Assembly (NCBI GenBank): GCA_016195915.1
Contig: JACPYS010000001.1
Span: 1-64,000 of the forward strand
Reading direction: 5' to 3'
DNA length: 64,000 bases
DNA from: Betaproteobacteria bacterium
Lineage (GTDB): Bacteria > Pseudomonadota > Gammaproteobacteria > Burkholderiales > SG8-39
Part shown: positions 25,574-34,536 of the stretch, piece after piece
How the letters are laid out: every line of letters starts with the position of its first letter
Numbering within the stretch: the stretch's first letter is position 1
The notes under the pieces: generated by a model
Seen by the model: only the letters and a program-made list of their open reading frames with translations
What the model was told of the DNA's origin: nothing
The model's database searches: none
Program-made: the position numbers and the translations under genes

Positions 25574-26424
25574 CGGCCCGCGGAATCGGCAAGCAACGAT
25601 TCGAGCAGCCGGTTGAAACGCTCCGGATCATCCACGAACAGTGCGTGGCCCGCGTCGGCGAAGACTGCGATACGGGTGGCCGGCCGCGCGCGGCGCAGAT
25701 TTTCGGCCTGGGCCGCCAACGGCGGCGTGACAGCATAGACGAGCGGTACGGGAACTGCGCGTGCGATCTGGCGCCAGTGCTTCCTCGGCACCGATGATGG
25801 AAACAGCGAAATGCTGGCCGAGAGCGGCATGCGCATCGCCTGGTCGCGCAGCGCGCGCAGCTCCGCCTCCGGCCTGGGCGAGCGGAACATGCCCCGCACA
25901 AAACCCTGCAGGGCCGCGGGGCGGTCGCGTTCGAGTTCTGCGACAAAGTCGCTGCCGCTTGGGGGCGGCGGGTCCTCTCCCACGGAACTGTCCACGAGCA
26001 CGAGCGCGTGCAGAGCGTCTGCGCCGTGTTCATGCACGTACTCGAGCGCCTCGAGCGCTCCAAGCGACCAAGCTACCAGGACCACGCGCCGGTAGCGCGC
26101 GACGAACTCAGCGATGTCCTGCGCGCGGCGCCCGATCGCGTAACCGCCGGCGGGTACGTCGGAGAGCCCTTGCCCGCGCGGATCGAGCGCAGCCACCGCG
26201 TAGCGCTCGCCGAGCGCGGCAAGTTGCGGGCGGAAAATCGATGCAGGCATCGACCAGCCAGGCACGAATGCCACGACGGGAGAGTCCCCATCCCGCAAGC
26301 CGGCCTCGAGAACATGCAGGCGCACCTGGTCGGACGTCGTGAACCAGTGACTCGCGGGCTCTGCACCGATTGCGTCGGACATTGCTGCGGCGAGCGCGAC
26401 GGCGGCAGCGAACCGCCATCGCAT
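25570..26424 (-). CDS. Secreted alpha/beta hydrolase
   Basis: This 284-residue hydrolase has a signal peptide (MRWRFAAAVALAAAMSDAIGA) and an alpha/beta-hydrolase fold. The nucleophile elbow is VAWSLGALE (Ser), the oxyanion region is FVPGWSMPAS, and the catalytic His is in ADAGHALFVDDPE. The substrate is not predictable. Its ATG (26424) lies 1 bp after the stop of the upstream secreted protein, so they are an operon. Confidence 0.82.
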   Translation of the reverse strand: MRWRFAAAVALAAAMSDAIGAEPASHWFTTSDQVRLHVLEAGLRDGDSPVVAFVPGWSMPASIFRPQLAALGERYAVAALDPRGQGLSDVPAGGYAIGRRAQDIAEFVARYRRVVLVAWSLGALEALEYVHEHGADALHALVLVDSSVGEDPPPPSGSDFVAELERDRPAALQGFVRGMFRSPRPEAELRALRDQAMRMPLSASISLFPSSVPRKHWRQIARAVPVPLVYAVTPPLAAQAENLRRARPATRIAVFADAGHALFVDDPERFNRLLESLLADSAGR

Positions 26425-26425
26425 G

Positions 26426-27625
26426 CTATTGTTGACGCAGCGCGGGCGCGCACACGGCGGTGACGCGCTTGTGGTTCGCAAGGATCGCGCGATAGGGCGA
26501 CAGCTTGCGTCCTACGATCACGTGGGAGCGTTCGTCGCGCTGATCGTGATACTGGTAGCCGAACGAAAATGGCAGAGGCGCTGGCTGCCGCGCCTTCCAG
26601 GCACGGTCGAGCGCCGCCTGGAAGGCGCCTTGAAACGGCGGTATCGGGACGTCGTAGCGCCCGTGCATCTGCAGGTCCCATCCGCGTTCGAGCGCCATGT
26701 AGGGCAGGCCTGAATCGTCCTGCACCAGGAATCCGGTGACTTCGAGCAAGGTCCTGCTCAGGGACTTGAACTTGCCGCTGTGCAACAGGTACGAGGCCGA
26801 TTTGATGAACGTGGTGGTGGGCGCGAAAGAGCGCAGGTAATCGAGAAACTCCGGATAGTGTGCAAGTCCCCGGTCCGTTGCGTCGAGCGAAAAATAGTGC
26901 ATGCGCTGCACTTTGGGCGATCCCGGTACGCGGAATTCGATGGTGACGCCCTTGAGCTGGCGCAGGGGCCGGCCGCCGGGTTTCGATTCTTCCCGCGGCA
27001 GCCGTGCAATATCATTCGGCACGACACGCAGGATATCGAGTCCGGAGAGCGTCATCGATATCATCGCGAGCGGCACCACACCGCGCAGGTGGGCGGTCCT
27101 CAGCTGCTTGGCCATGTTCTCGGTAATGAAATAGTTGCGTTCGAACAGATCGCGCGTGGCCGCGCGTACGTCCGTGATCAGGCGCTGGAGCTGGCGCTCG
27201 TTCATCGTATCGACGTCCGGTACCTCACCCGGGTGTTCCAGTCCGAACATGACGAAAGTTTCGCAGTCCGGGAACAGCCAGTAGGCGTTGAAGAAATCCG
27301 GCCCGCTGAACGGGTACAGCAGGGTCTTGCCAAGCGGGCAAGTTGGCGAAATTGCCGCATCGCGCCACGCGGTCATTGCCGAAACGCGGCCTTCGCGCAG
27401 CCTGGCCCAGGCGCTTTGCATCGTCGCGCTGTGCTCCTTCCAGACATTGGATTGCGCAAATTCGAGGTGCTCGGGGAGCATCGGCGGGAGCCCTGACATC
27501 AGCCGCGAGGTCGAATTGACCCGCCACTGCGCGCCGAGATCGAAATCGGTGCGCAGTTGCGCCGCCGGCAGTGCGGGAAAAGCAAACAGGACGAGGAGCG
27601 CGAGAAGCGCGGAGCGAACCATCAT
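26426..27625 (-). CDS. Secreted protein of unknown function
   Basis: This 399-residue protein has a signal peptide (MVRSALLALLVLFAFPALPA) but no domain I recognise. Features are a conserved-looking CPLGKTLLYPFSGPDFFNAYW segment, ELHPGE-like FGLEHPGEVPDVDTMNERQ and two lone cysteines. It is probably periplasmic or exported. The hydrolase gene follows 1 bp later. A -10-like TATGAT on the minus strand at 27661-27656 may be its promoter. Confidence 0.7.
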   Translation of the reverse strand: MMVRSALLALLVLFAFPALPAAQLRTDFDLGAQWRVNSTSRLMSGLPPMLPEHLEFAQSNVWKEHSATMQSAWARLREGRVSAMTAWRDAAISPTCPLGKTLLYPFSGPDFFNAYWLFPDCETFVMFGLEHPGEVPDVDTMNERQLQRLITDVRAATRDLFERNYFITENMAKQLRTAHLRGVVPLAMISMTLSGLDILRVVPNDIARLPREESKPGGRPLRQLKGVTIEFRVPGSPKVQRMHYFSLDATDRGLAHYPEFLDYLRSFAPTTTFIKSASYLLHSGKFKSLSRTLLEVTGFLVQDDSGLPYMALERGWDLQMHGRYDVPIPPFQGAFQAALDRAWKARQPAPLPFSFGYQYHDQRDERSHVIVGRKLSPYRAILANHKRVTAVCAPALRQQ

Positions 27626-27734
27626 GTTTTCTTGTTGCGGGATCTTCAGGGCAAAATCATATCATTCGAGCGCGGCGCGGGAACGTCCGGAATCGCAGGG
27701 GACCCGCTGTCGGATCGAGTAAAATCCCCGCTCC

Positions 27735-28823
27735 ATGCGCTTTCCAATCGCCGCACTTCTGTTCGCCGCGGCGCTTCCGGCCCTTGCCCAGCCCTCCGCC
27801 AAGGACTCCGGCAAGAGTGCTGCAGGCGCGCCGTTTCCAGCCATGGCCGTGAAGGCGGTGGCCGCGAAAATTGCGCCGGCGATCGACGAGGCGAACGCCG
27901 TCGGCAACCTTCGCGCCGACGAAGCGATCACGATCCGCCCGGAAATCGCCGGGCGCATCGTGTCGATGCCTTTCAAGGAAGGCGAGAACGTGAAAAAAGG
28001 CGACCTTCTCGCCGCGCTCGATGCCGCGGAATTCCGGGCGATCCTCGCGTCTTCGGCCGCCCAGGCGACGCTCGAGCAGCAGCGCCTCGAGAGGTCCGAG
28101 GACCTGTTCAAGAAGGGATTCATCAGCCAGCAGGCGCTGGATGAATCGCGCTCGACGCTCGCACGCTCGAAGGCCAAGCTCGCCGAAGACGAGGCGAGGC
28201 TCGCGCGCACGGAGATTCGCGCGCCGTTCCCGGGCGTGGTGGGCCTGCGGCAGGTGAGCGAGGGCGCGTTTGTCGCCGCCGGCACCGACATCGCGCGGCT
28301 CGAAAAGATCGACCAGCTCAAGTGCGATTTCCGCGTGCCGGAGAATTTCCTCGGCCGCCTGAAGGGCAACCAAAACGTGCGCATCCAGGTTGACGCGTAC
28401 GCGGCAGACACGTTCAACGGGGCGGTCTACGCGATCGAGCCCGGGGTGGACGAGCAGACGCGCACCGTGCTGGTCCGTGCACGCGTGCTGAATGCCGGGT
28501 TGAAATTGCGGCCGGGAATGTTTGCGCGGGTGTATCTGCAACTTGCAGTGCGCGAGAAGGCCGTCTGGATTCCGGAAGCGGCGATCGTACCGCGCGGCCA
28601 GGCGAGCACGGTGTTTCGTATCGTCGACGGGAAGGCGCAGCTGATCGAGGTGCAGACCGGGGCGCGCAGGGTCGGCGAAGTGGAGATCGTGAAAGGGATC
28701 GGCGCCGGAGACCTCGTCATCACCGAGGGAACGCAGCGCATCGGACCCGGTTCCGCGGTGCAGCTGATGGCGCAAAATCCTGCCGTGAAGCCCGCGGCGG
28801 GCGCAGGCGCTCCCGGTAAGTAA
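27735..28823 (+). CDS. RND efflux periplasmic adaptor subunit
   Basis: This 362-residue membrane-fusion protein links an RND pump to an outer-membrane channel. It has a signal peptide (MRFPIAALLFAAALPALA), a lipoyl-type hairpin (RPEIAGRIVSMPFKEGENVKKGDLL), a short coiled-coil (~95-150), the family motif TEIRAPFPGVVGLRQVSEGAFV and a C-terminal beta barrel. It lies 3 bp before the pump gene. No outer-membrane factor is encoded nearby, so a shared TolC-like channel is presumably used. Confidence 0.93.
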   Translation: MRFPIAALLFAAALPALAQPSAKDSGKSAAGAPFPAMAVKAVAAKIAPAIDEANAVGNLRADEAITIRPEIAGRIVSMPFKEGENVKKGDLLAALDAAEFRAILASSAAQATLEQQRLERSEDLFKKGFISQQALDESRSTLARSKAKLAEDEARLARTEIRAPFPGVVGLRQVSEGAFVAAGTDIARLEKIDQLKCDFRVPENFLGRLKGNQNVRIQVDAYAADTFNGAVYAIEPGVDEQTRTVLVRARVLNAGLKLRPGMFARVYLQLAVREKAVWIPEAAIVPRGQASTVFRIVDGKAQLIEVQTGARRVGEVEIVKGIGAGDLVITEGTQRIGPGSAVQLMAQNPAVKPAAGAGAPGK

Positions 28824-28826
28824 GCG

Positions 28827-31800
28827 ATGCAGCTCCCCCAGATCTGCATCCGCCGCCCGGTTTTCGCCACTGTCATGAGCCTCATGATCGTGCTGCTCGG
28901 CGTGATCTCGTTTCAGCGCCTGTCGGTGCGCGAGTACCCGAAGATCGACACGCCCGTGGTATCGGTGCGCACGGTATTCAAGGGCGCGAGTCCGCAGGTG
29001 ATCGAGTCGCAGATCACGCAGCCGCTGGAGGATTCGCTCTCCGGCATCGAGGGGGTGCGAACCATCAAGTCGGTGTCGCGGGAAGAAGTCAGCCAGATCA
29101 CGATCGAGTTCGTGCTCGAGCGCAATGTCGACGCGGCTGCGAACGACGTGCGCGACCGGGTTGCGCGCGTCAAGGCGCTGTTGCCGGCGAGCGCCGATGA
29201 TTCGGTGGTGTCAAAGATCGAGGCGGACGCGCAGGCCATCATCTGGCTCAGGCTGTCGTCGGATCGTCACGACGCGCTGCAGATCTCGGACCATGCCGAC
29301 CGCTACGTCGCGGACGGCCTGAAAACGCTGCCCGGGGTCGCGTCGGTGATCATCGGTGGCGAGCGGCGCTACGCGATGCGCCTGTGGATCGACCGGGACC
29401 GGCTGGCAGCGTTCGGCCTGACGCCGCAGGATGTCGAGGCGGCGTTGCGGCGACAGAACGTGGAGATACCGTCGGGCAGGATCGAGTCCGCGCAGCGCGA
29501 ATTCACGGTGCTCACCGAGGCGGACCTGAAGAGCGAAGAGCAGTTCAACGACATGATCCTCACCGAGGCGCGCGGCTATCCGGTGCGCCTGAAGGACGTC
29601 GGCGCGGCACGCCTGGGGGCGCTCGACGAGCGCAACCTGGTGCGCGTCAATGGCAATCCCGCCGTGGGCCTGGGCATCGTCAAGCAGTCCACCGCGAATA
29701 CGCTCTCCGTGGCACAGGCCGTCAAGCGCGAAATGGCGCGCATGCAGCCCGGGCTGCCGCCGGGCATGTCGCTGAAGATCGCCTTCGACTCGTCGCTGTT
29801 CATCGAGCGCTCGATCGAGGGCGTCTACCGTACCATGGTCGAGGCGGTGGCCCTGGTGATGCTGGTGATCTTCGTGTTCCTGCGCTCGATGCGCTCAACG
29901 CTGATTCCGTTCGTCACCATACCGGTATCGCTGATCGGCGCGTTCTTCTTTCTGTTTCTGATGGGATTCACCGTCAACGTGCTGACGCTCCTCGGACTGG
30001 TCCTGGCCATCGGCCTGGTCGTGGACGATGCGATCGTGGTGCTGGAGAACTGCCACCGCCACGTCGAGATGGGCAAGGCGCCGATGCAGGCCTCCATGGA
30101 CGGTTCACGCGAGATTGCGTTTGCGGTGATCGCGATGAGCCTGACGCTCGCCGCGGTGTTCGCGCCGCTCGCCTTCATGACCGGCAGCACCGGCAAGCTG
30201 TTTACCGAGTTTGCGCTCACCGTGGCGGCCGCGGTCCTGGTGTCGGGTTTCGTCGCGCTCACGCTTACGCCGATGATGTGCTCCAGAATTCTCAAGGCGC
30301 ACGAATCGCATGGCCGGCTGTTTCGGGCGATGGAGCGGTTCTTTGTCGGCATGACAAACCTCTACCGCCGCCTGCTCGGCGCCGCGCTCGGGCTGCGCTG
30401 GGTCGTGCTCGGAATCTTTTTCGCAGTCGCAGCCGGGGCGGTGGTGATCTACCAGTCGCTCAAGTCGGAGCTCTCGCCGAGCGAGGATCGCGGGTTCTTC
30501 ATCACGGTGGTGCTGGCCCCTGAAGGAGCCTCGATGGACTACACCGACGGCTACATGCGTCAGATCGAGGCGCTCTACGCCAAGGTTCCGGAAATCCAGA
30601 CCTATTTCGTTGCGGTCGCGCCTGGGCTTGAGCGTCCGAACCCGGTCAATTTCGGCATTGCCTTCAGCCAGCTCCTGCCATGGGAGCAACGCACGCGGAA
30701 CGCGCAGGCCGTGACGAGCGAGCTGGCGCCGAAGCTCTTTGGCGGCCTGCCGGGCGTGCTCGCCTTTCCGATCAATCCGCCTTCGCTCGGCCAGAGCTTC
30801 CGCAACCCGCCGGTGCAATTCGTGATCCAGGCGAATTCGTATCAAGACCTCGAGCGCATGACGAATGCGCTTCTCGCGAAGGCGCGCGCATCGAAGGCGA
30901 TTGCCAACCCGGACACGGACCTGCGCCTGAACAAGCCGCAGCTGTCGGTGGAAATCGACCGCGAGAAAGCCGCGGGAATGGGCATCGACGTGGAAACCAT
31001 CGGGCGCACGCTCGAAACGCTGCTCGGCGGGCGGCAGGTGACGCGCTTCAAGCGCGAGGGCAAGCAGTACGACGTGATCGTGCAGCTCGAGGCCAAGGAC
31101 CGCAACACGCCCACCGACCTGACCTCGATCTTCGTGCGAGCGCGCGACGGACGCCTCGTCCAGCTCTCGAACCTGGTGCGCATGCGCGAGAGCGTGGGGC
31201 CGAAGGAGCTGAACCACTTCAATCGGCTGCGCGCGACGGTTCTCTCGGCCAGCATCGCGCCGGGCTATACGCTCGGCGAGGCGCTCGAGGCGCTCGACGC
31301 CGCCGCGAAGCAGACGCTCGACGTCACGGCCCGCACCGAACTGGACGGGCCGTCGCGCGAATTCAGCGAGTCCGGCGCTGCCCTCGCCGTGACCTTCCTG
31401 CTTGCCCTGGGTTTCATCTACCTGGTGCTGGCCGCGCAGTTCGAGAGCTTCAGCTCCCCGCTGGTGATCATGCTGACGGTACCGCTGGCAATGACCGGCG
31501 CGCTGCTCGCGCTCAAATTCTCCGGCGGGACGCTGAACGTCTATTCGCAGATCGGGCTGGTGATGCTGATCGGGCTCATCACCAAGCACGGCATCCTGAT
31601 CGTGGAGTTCGCCAACCAGTTGCGCGAGCGGGGCATGGGCAAGCTCGAGTCGGTGATCGACGCTTCGGTGCTGCGCCTGAGGCCGATCCTGATGACCACG
31701 GGCGCGATGGTGCTCGGTGCGCTGCCGCTCGCGCTGGCCAGCGGCGCAGGCGCCGAGGCGCGCCAGCCGATCGGCTGGGTGATCGTCGGCGGTCTGTCGC

Positions 31801-31949
31801 TCGGCACGTTGTTTACGCTGTTCGTCGTCCCGACAGCCTACATGCTTCTGGTCGGCGGGCGTGGCGCTGCCGCACCGGACGTTGCGGAAGGGGCGGCGCT
31901 GGTTGCGGGAGGAATGCATGCCAAACAGGTATCTGGTCCGCAAGAGTGA
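28827..31949 (+). CDS. RND efflux transporter, inner-membrane pump subunit
   Basis: This 1040-residue AcrB/MexF-type pump has 12 membrane helices and two large periplasmic loops. It starts MQLPQICIRRPVFATVM. The proton-relay aspartates D400 and D401 are in VVDDAIVVLENCHRH. The second half shows GLITKHGILIVEFANQLRERG, the usual TM10-TM11 motif. HAE1-type multidrug export is the likely role; substrates cannot be read from sequence. The cupin gene overlaps its end by 32 bp. Confidence 0.94.
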   Translation: MQLPQICIRRPVFATVMSLMIVLLGVISFQRLSVREYPKIDTPVVSVRTVFKGASPQVIESQITQPLEDSLSGIEGVRTIKSVSREEVSQITIEFVLERNVDAAANDVRDRVARVKALLPASADDSVVSKIEADAQAIIWLRLSSDRHDALQISDHADRYVADGLKTLPGVASVIIGGERRYAMRLWIDRDRLAAFGLTPQDVEAALRRQNVEIPSGRIESAQREFTVLTEADLKSEEQFNDMILTEARGYPVRLKDVGAARLGALDERNLVRVNGNPAVGLGIVKQSTANTLSVAQAVKREMARMQPGLPPGMSLKIAFDSSLFIERSIEGVYRTMVEAVALVMLVIFVFLRSMRSTLIPFVTIPVSLIGAFFFLFLMGFTVNVLTLLGLVLAIGLVVDDAIVVLENCHRHVEMGKAPMQASMDGSREIAFAVIAMSLTLAAVFAPLAFMTGSTGKLFTEFALTVAAAVLVSGFVALTLTPMMCSRILKAHESHGRLFRAMERFFVGMTNLYRRLLGAALGLRWVVLGIFFAVAAGAVVIYQSLKSELSPSEDRGFFITVVLAPEGASMDYTDGYMRQIEALYAKVPEIQTYFVAVAPGLERPNPVNFGIAFSQLLPWEQRTRNAQAVTSELAPKLFGGLPGVLAFPINPPSLGQSFRNPPVQFVIQANSYQDLERMTNALLAKARASKAIANPDTDLRLNKPQLSVEIDREKAAGMGIDVETIGRTLETLLGGRQVTRFKREGKQYDVIVQLEAKDRNTPTDLTSIFVRARDGRLVQLSNLVRMRESVGPKELNHFNRLRATVLSASIAPGYTLGEALEALDAAAKQTLDVTARTELDGPSREFSESGAALAVTFLLALGFIYLVLAAQFESFSSPLVIMLTVPLAMTGALLALKFSGGTLNVYSQIGLVMLIGLITKHGILIVEFANQLRERGMGKLESVIDASVLRLRPILMTTGAMVLGALPLALASGAGAEARQPIGWVIVGGLSLGTLFTLFVVPTAYMLLVGGRGAAAPDVAEGAALVAGGMHAKQVSGPQE

Positions 31950-32298
31950 CGTATCACCTTACGCCCCCGCCAATCACACCGGGACGCGCAATTTCCGCAT
32001 CATCGGGGCGGAGACGGTCGGCGCGAAAAATGTCGAGATGCTGATCGGCGAGATCGAGCGGGGCAAGGGCGCGCTGCCGCATTCCCATCCGGGCATCGAA
32101 CAGGTGTGCCACCTGCTGGAAGGTACGGCGCAGGTCGAGGTGGGCGGCGAGGCGTTCGAGATGAAGAAGGGCGACAGCTGCTTCTTTCCGCCCGACGCGG
32201 CGCATGCGTTTACGGTCACCAGCGACCGGGCCGAGGTGATGGTGATCTATGCGCCTCCCTACGAGGAAGACCCGGCGCGGGTAAAGCGCGATGGCTGA
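31918..32298 (+). CDS. Cupin-domain protein
   Basis: This 126-residue single cupin barrel has the metal motif G-x5-H-x-H (LPHSHPGIEQ) and the second motif PPDAAHAF. The ATG at 31918 has GGGAGGA 4 nt upstream and lies inside the end of the RND gene, in another frame. The next gene encodes an acyl-CoA dehydrogenase, so it may belong to a small catabolic unit. Activity (dioxygenase, isomerase or sensor) is undetermined. Confidence 0.85.
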   Translation: MPNRYLVRKSDVSPYAPANHTGTRNFRIIGAETVGAKNVEMLIGEIERGKGALPHSHPGIEQVCHLLEGTAQVEVGGEAFEMKKGDSCFFPPDAAHAFTVTSDRAEVMVIYAPPYEEDPARVKRDG

Positions 32299-32315
32299 CG
32301 CGCTCGCGTGCTGAA

Positions 32316-33482
32316 ATGGATTTCGGCTACACCCGCGAGCAGGAGGCGATCCGCGATGCGATCGCGAAAATCTGCGCGCGCCTGGGCGATGACTACTGGC
32401 TGAAGCGCGATCGCGAAGGCGGTTTTCCCGAGGAACTGCATCAGGCGCTCGCGGGCGCCGGCTGGCTCGGCATCGCGATGCCGGAAGCTTACGGCGGATC
32501 GGGGCTCGGAATTACCGAAGCGGCGATCATGATGCAGGCGATTGCGGAGTCCGGCGCGGGATTCTCCGGCGCATCGGCAGTGCACATGAACATCTTCGGG
32601 CTCAACCCGGTGGTCGTGTTCGGCGACCACGCGCAGAAGAAGCGCATGCTGCCGCCGTTGATCGCAGGCAAGGAGCGCGCCTGTTTTGCCGTTACCGAGC
32701 CCGACGCGGGGCTCGATACCGCGCGCATCAAGACGCGCGCCGAGCTCCGTGGAGATACCTATTACATTTCCGGTCAGAAGGTGTGGATATCCACGGCGCA
32801 GATCGCCGAGAAGATCCTGCTGCTTGCGCGTACCACGCCGATCGAGGACTGCGCGAAACCGAGCCAAGGGCTCACGCTGTTCTATACCGACCTTGACCGT
32901 GCGCATGTGGACGTGCACGAGATCGAGAAGATGGGCCGCAAGGCGGTGGATTCCAATCAGGTGTTTTTCGATGCCATGCCGGTTCCCGCCGCAGATCGCA
33001 TTGGCGAGCAGGGCAGGGGGTTCGAGTACATCCTGCACGGCATGAACCCGGAGCGGATTCTGATCGCGGCGGAATCGGTCGGTCTGGGACGCTGCGCCCT
33101 GGCGCGTGCCACCGGGTACGCAAAGGAGCGCGTCGTTTTCAATCGACCGATCGGCAAGAACCAGGGTATCCAGCATCCGCTTGCCGCCAACTGGATGGCG
33201 CTGGAAGCCGCGAACCTGATGGTGTTCAAGGCGGCCTGGCTCTACGACTCCGGCAAACCCTGCGGCGCGGAGGCGAACGCGGCGAAATATCTCGCGGGGG
33301 AAGCATCGTTCGATGCCTGCCAGCAGGCGGTGATGACGCACGGCGGCTACGGCTACGCCAAGGAGTACCACGTAGAGCGCTACCTGCGCGAGTCGCTGAT
33401 CGGGCGCATCGCGCCGGTGAGCCCTCAGTTGATCCTGTGTTTCATCGCCGAGCGGGTGCTCGGGTTGCCGAAGTCGTACTGA
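32316..33482 (+). CDS. Acyl-CoA dehydrogenase
   Basis: This 388-residue FAD enzyme oxidises an acyl-CoA to the enoyl-CoA and passes electrons to ETF. It has the FAD-binding signature CFAVTEPDAGLDTARIKT and the C-terminal family sequence GGYGYAKEYHVERYLRES, where the Glu before YHVER is the likely catalytic base. The ATG at 32316 begins MDFGYTREQEAIRD. It lies 17 bp after the cupin. A MaoC-type hydratase, the expected next enzyme, lies 2.1 kb away beyond the remnant patch. Confidence 0.92.
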   Translation: MDFGYTREQEAIRDAIAKICARLGDDYWLKRDREGGFPEELHQALAGAGWLGIAMPEAYGGSGLGITEAAIMMQAIAESGAGFSGASAVHMNIFGLNPVVVFGDHAQKKRMLPPLIAGKERACFAVTEPDAGLDTARIKTRAELRGDTYYISGQKVWISTAQIAEKILLLARTTPIEDCAKPSQGLTLFYTDLDRAHVDVHEIEKMGRKAVDSNQVFFDAMPVPAADRIGEQGRGFEYILHGMNPERILIAAESVGLGRCALARATGYAKERVVFNRPIGKNQGIQHPLAANWMALEAANLMVFKAAWLYDSGKPCGAEANAAKYLAGEASFDACQQAVMTHGGYGYAKEYHVERYLRESLIGRIAPVSPQLILCFIAERVLGLPKSY

Positions 33483-33486
33483 CGCG

Positions 33487-33837
33487 GTGGCGAAGAAGAC
33501 AAGTGTGAACACGCTTCAGCGGTTCAAATCCGGCGGCGCGCTCGTCCCGGCGAGCACCAGCTGGTATCTGGCGGACCTCGGAGAATTTCGGGGCAAGCAG
33601 ATCCTGTATACGAGGCAATCGCCCCAGCGGCTCAAGACGCTACGTGAGCACGCGCTGATCGAGAGCGCGATATCGAGTAACCGGATCGAAGGGGTAGTGG
33701 TCGAAGCGAAGCGCGTGCGCGAGCTGGTGCTGGGCGCGCCACCGCTGCGCGACCGCGACGAGGAGGAGGTGCGCGGCTATCGGGATGCGCTCAAGCGCAT
33801 TCACGAAGAAGGCGCAACGCTCCGCCAACTATGCTGA
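33487..33837 (+). CDS. Truncated Fic-family protein (N-terminal part only)
   Basis: These 116 residues match the N-terminal region of Fic/DOC-type AMP-transferases. The inhibitory helix motif [S/T]-x3-E-[G/N] is intact (S64-N-R-I-E68-G69 in ESAISSNRIEGVVVE), but the catalytic core with HPFxDGNGR is missing: the frame stops after HEEGATLRQLC, where intact relatives continue into the Fic domain. It starts 4 bp after the acyl-CoA dehydrogenase. It is most simply a deletion remnant; an inhibitor-only protein is possible but less likely. Confidence 0.7.
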   Translation: MAKKTSVNTLQRFKSGGALVPASTSWYLADLGEFRGKQILYTRQSPQRLKTLREHALIESAISSNRIEGVVVEAKRVRELVLGAPPLRDRDEEEVRGYRDALKRIHEEGATLRQLC

Positions 33838-34457
33838 GCTACGGTAAACGCGTGCCGCAGTACGAGAGCGATGGTCAGCGTGTCACGCTGCGCATCTACG
33901 ACGGGGTATTCGATCGGCCGCTGGCTCAGATGGTCGCAAAGTGGAATGCGGAAGGCAGGGACATCCAACTCGATGCACTACTCGTCCTGGCATACATGAA
34001 GGAGCATCCCTATATCGACGCGAAGCGGGCGAGCGGGCTGCTTCAACTCGAACGCGAGGATGCCCGAGGCGTACGCGATTACTTGAGCATCCCGGGAAAG
34101 GGGATTCTCGAGCGGCGCGGTAGAACGCAAGCGGCGACTTTCCATCTTGCGAAAGGCATCGCCAGGGACCTGCTGGGAAGAGCAGCCTACACGCGCACAA
34201 AGGCGATCGCACAATCGCGCTTTGCCGAGATCGTCCGCCAATATGTCCGCGACCATGACAGCATCACGAATCGCGAATGCCGGGAATTGCTGGGGCTCGG
34301 GGACTCGGCGTCCGCCCAAGTGGAGGCATCCCGTTACCTCAAGAAATGGTCGGCGAGTACGGGCTTCCTGAAAGCTGAGGGAACCCCGCCAAGGGTGAGG
34401 TATAGACTGCGAACTACTCTTCTTGGCAATGTACTTAGCAAATTGCGAGGGCAGTAA
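33831..34457 (+). CDS. Truncated AlbA/RecG-like protein (C-terminal part)
   Basis: These 208 residues resemble the C-terminal region of AlbA_2-type ATP-binding/RecG-related regulators: a strand-rich segment (YESDGQRVTLRIYDGVFD) and then two winged-helix-like segments (YIDAKRASGLLQLEREDARG and ITNRECRELLGLGD). The N-terminal ATPase/AlbA domains are absent. The ATG at 33831 overlaps the stop of the Fic fragment, and no ribosome site is evident. The join suggests a deletion that removed the 3' part of fic and the 5' part of this gene. Family assignment is by eye. Confidence 0.55.
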   Translation: MLSYGKRVPQYESDGQRVTLRIYDGVFDRPLAQMVAKWNAEGRDIQLDALLVLAYMKEHPYIDAKRASGLLQLEREDARGVRDYLSIPGKGILERRGRTQAATFHLAKGIARDLLGRAAYTRTKAIAQSRFAEIVRQYVRDHDSITNRECRELLGLGDSASAQVEASRYLKKWSASTGFLKAEGTPPRVRYRLRTTLLGNVLSKLRGQ

Positions 34458-34536
34458 GTGCCGACCGAGGAGAGCCAAAAACCGTCGCTGCGTCATGCGG
34501 TTACGGGAACGGTCGTCTTAGCAAGAACTTAGCAAA

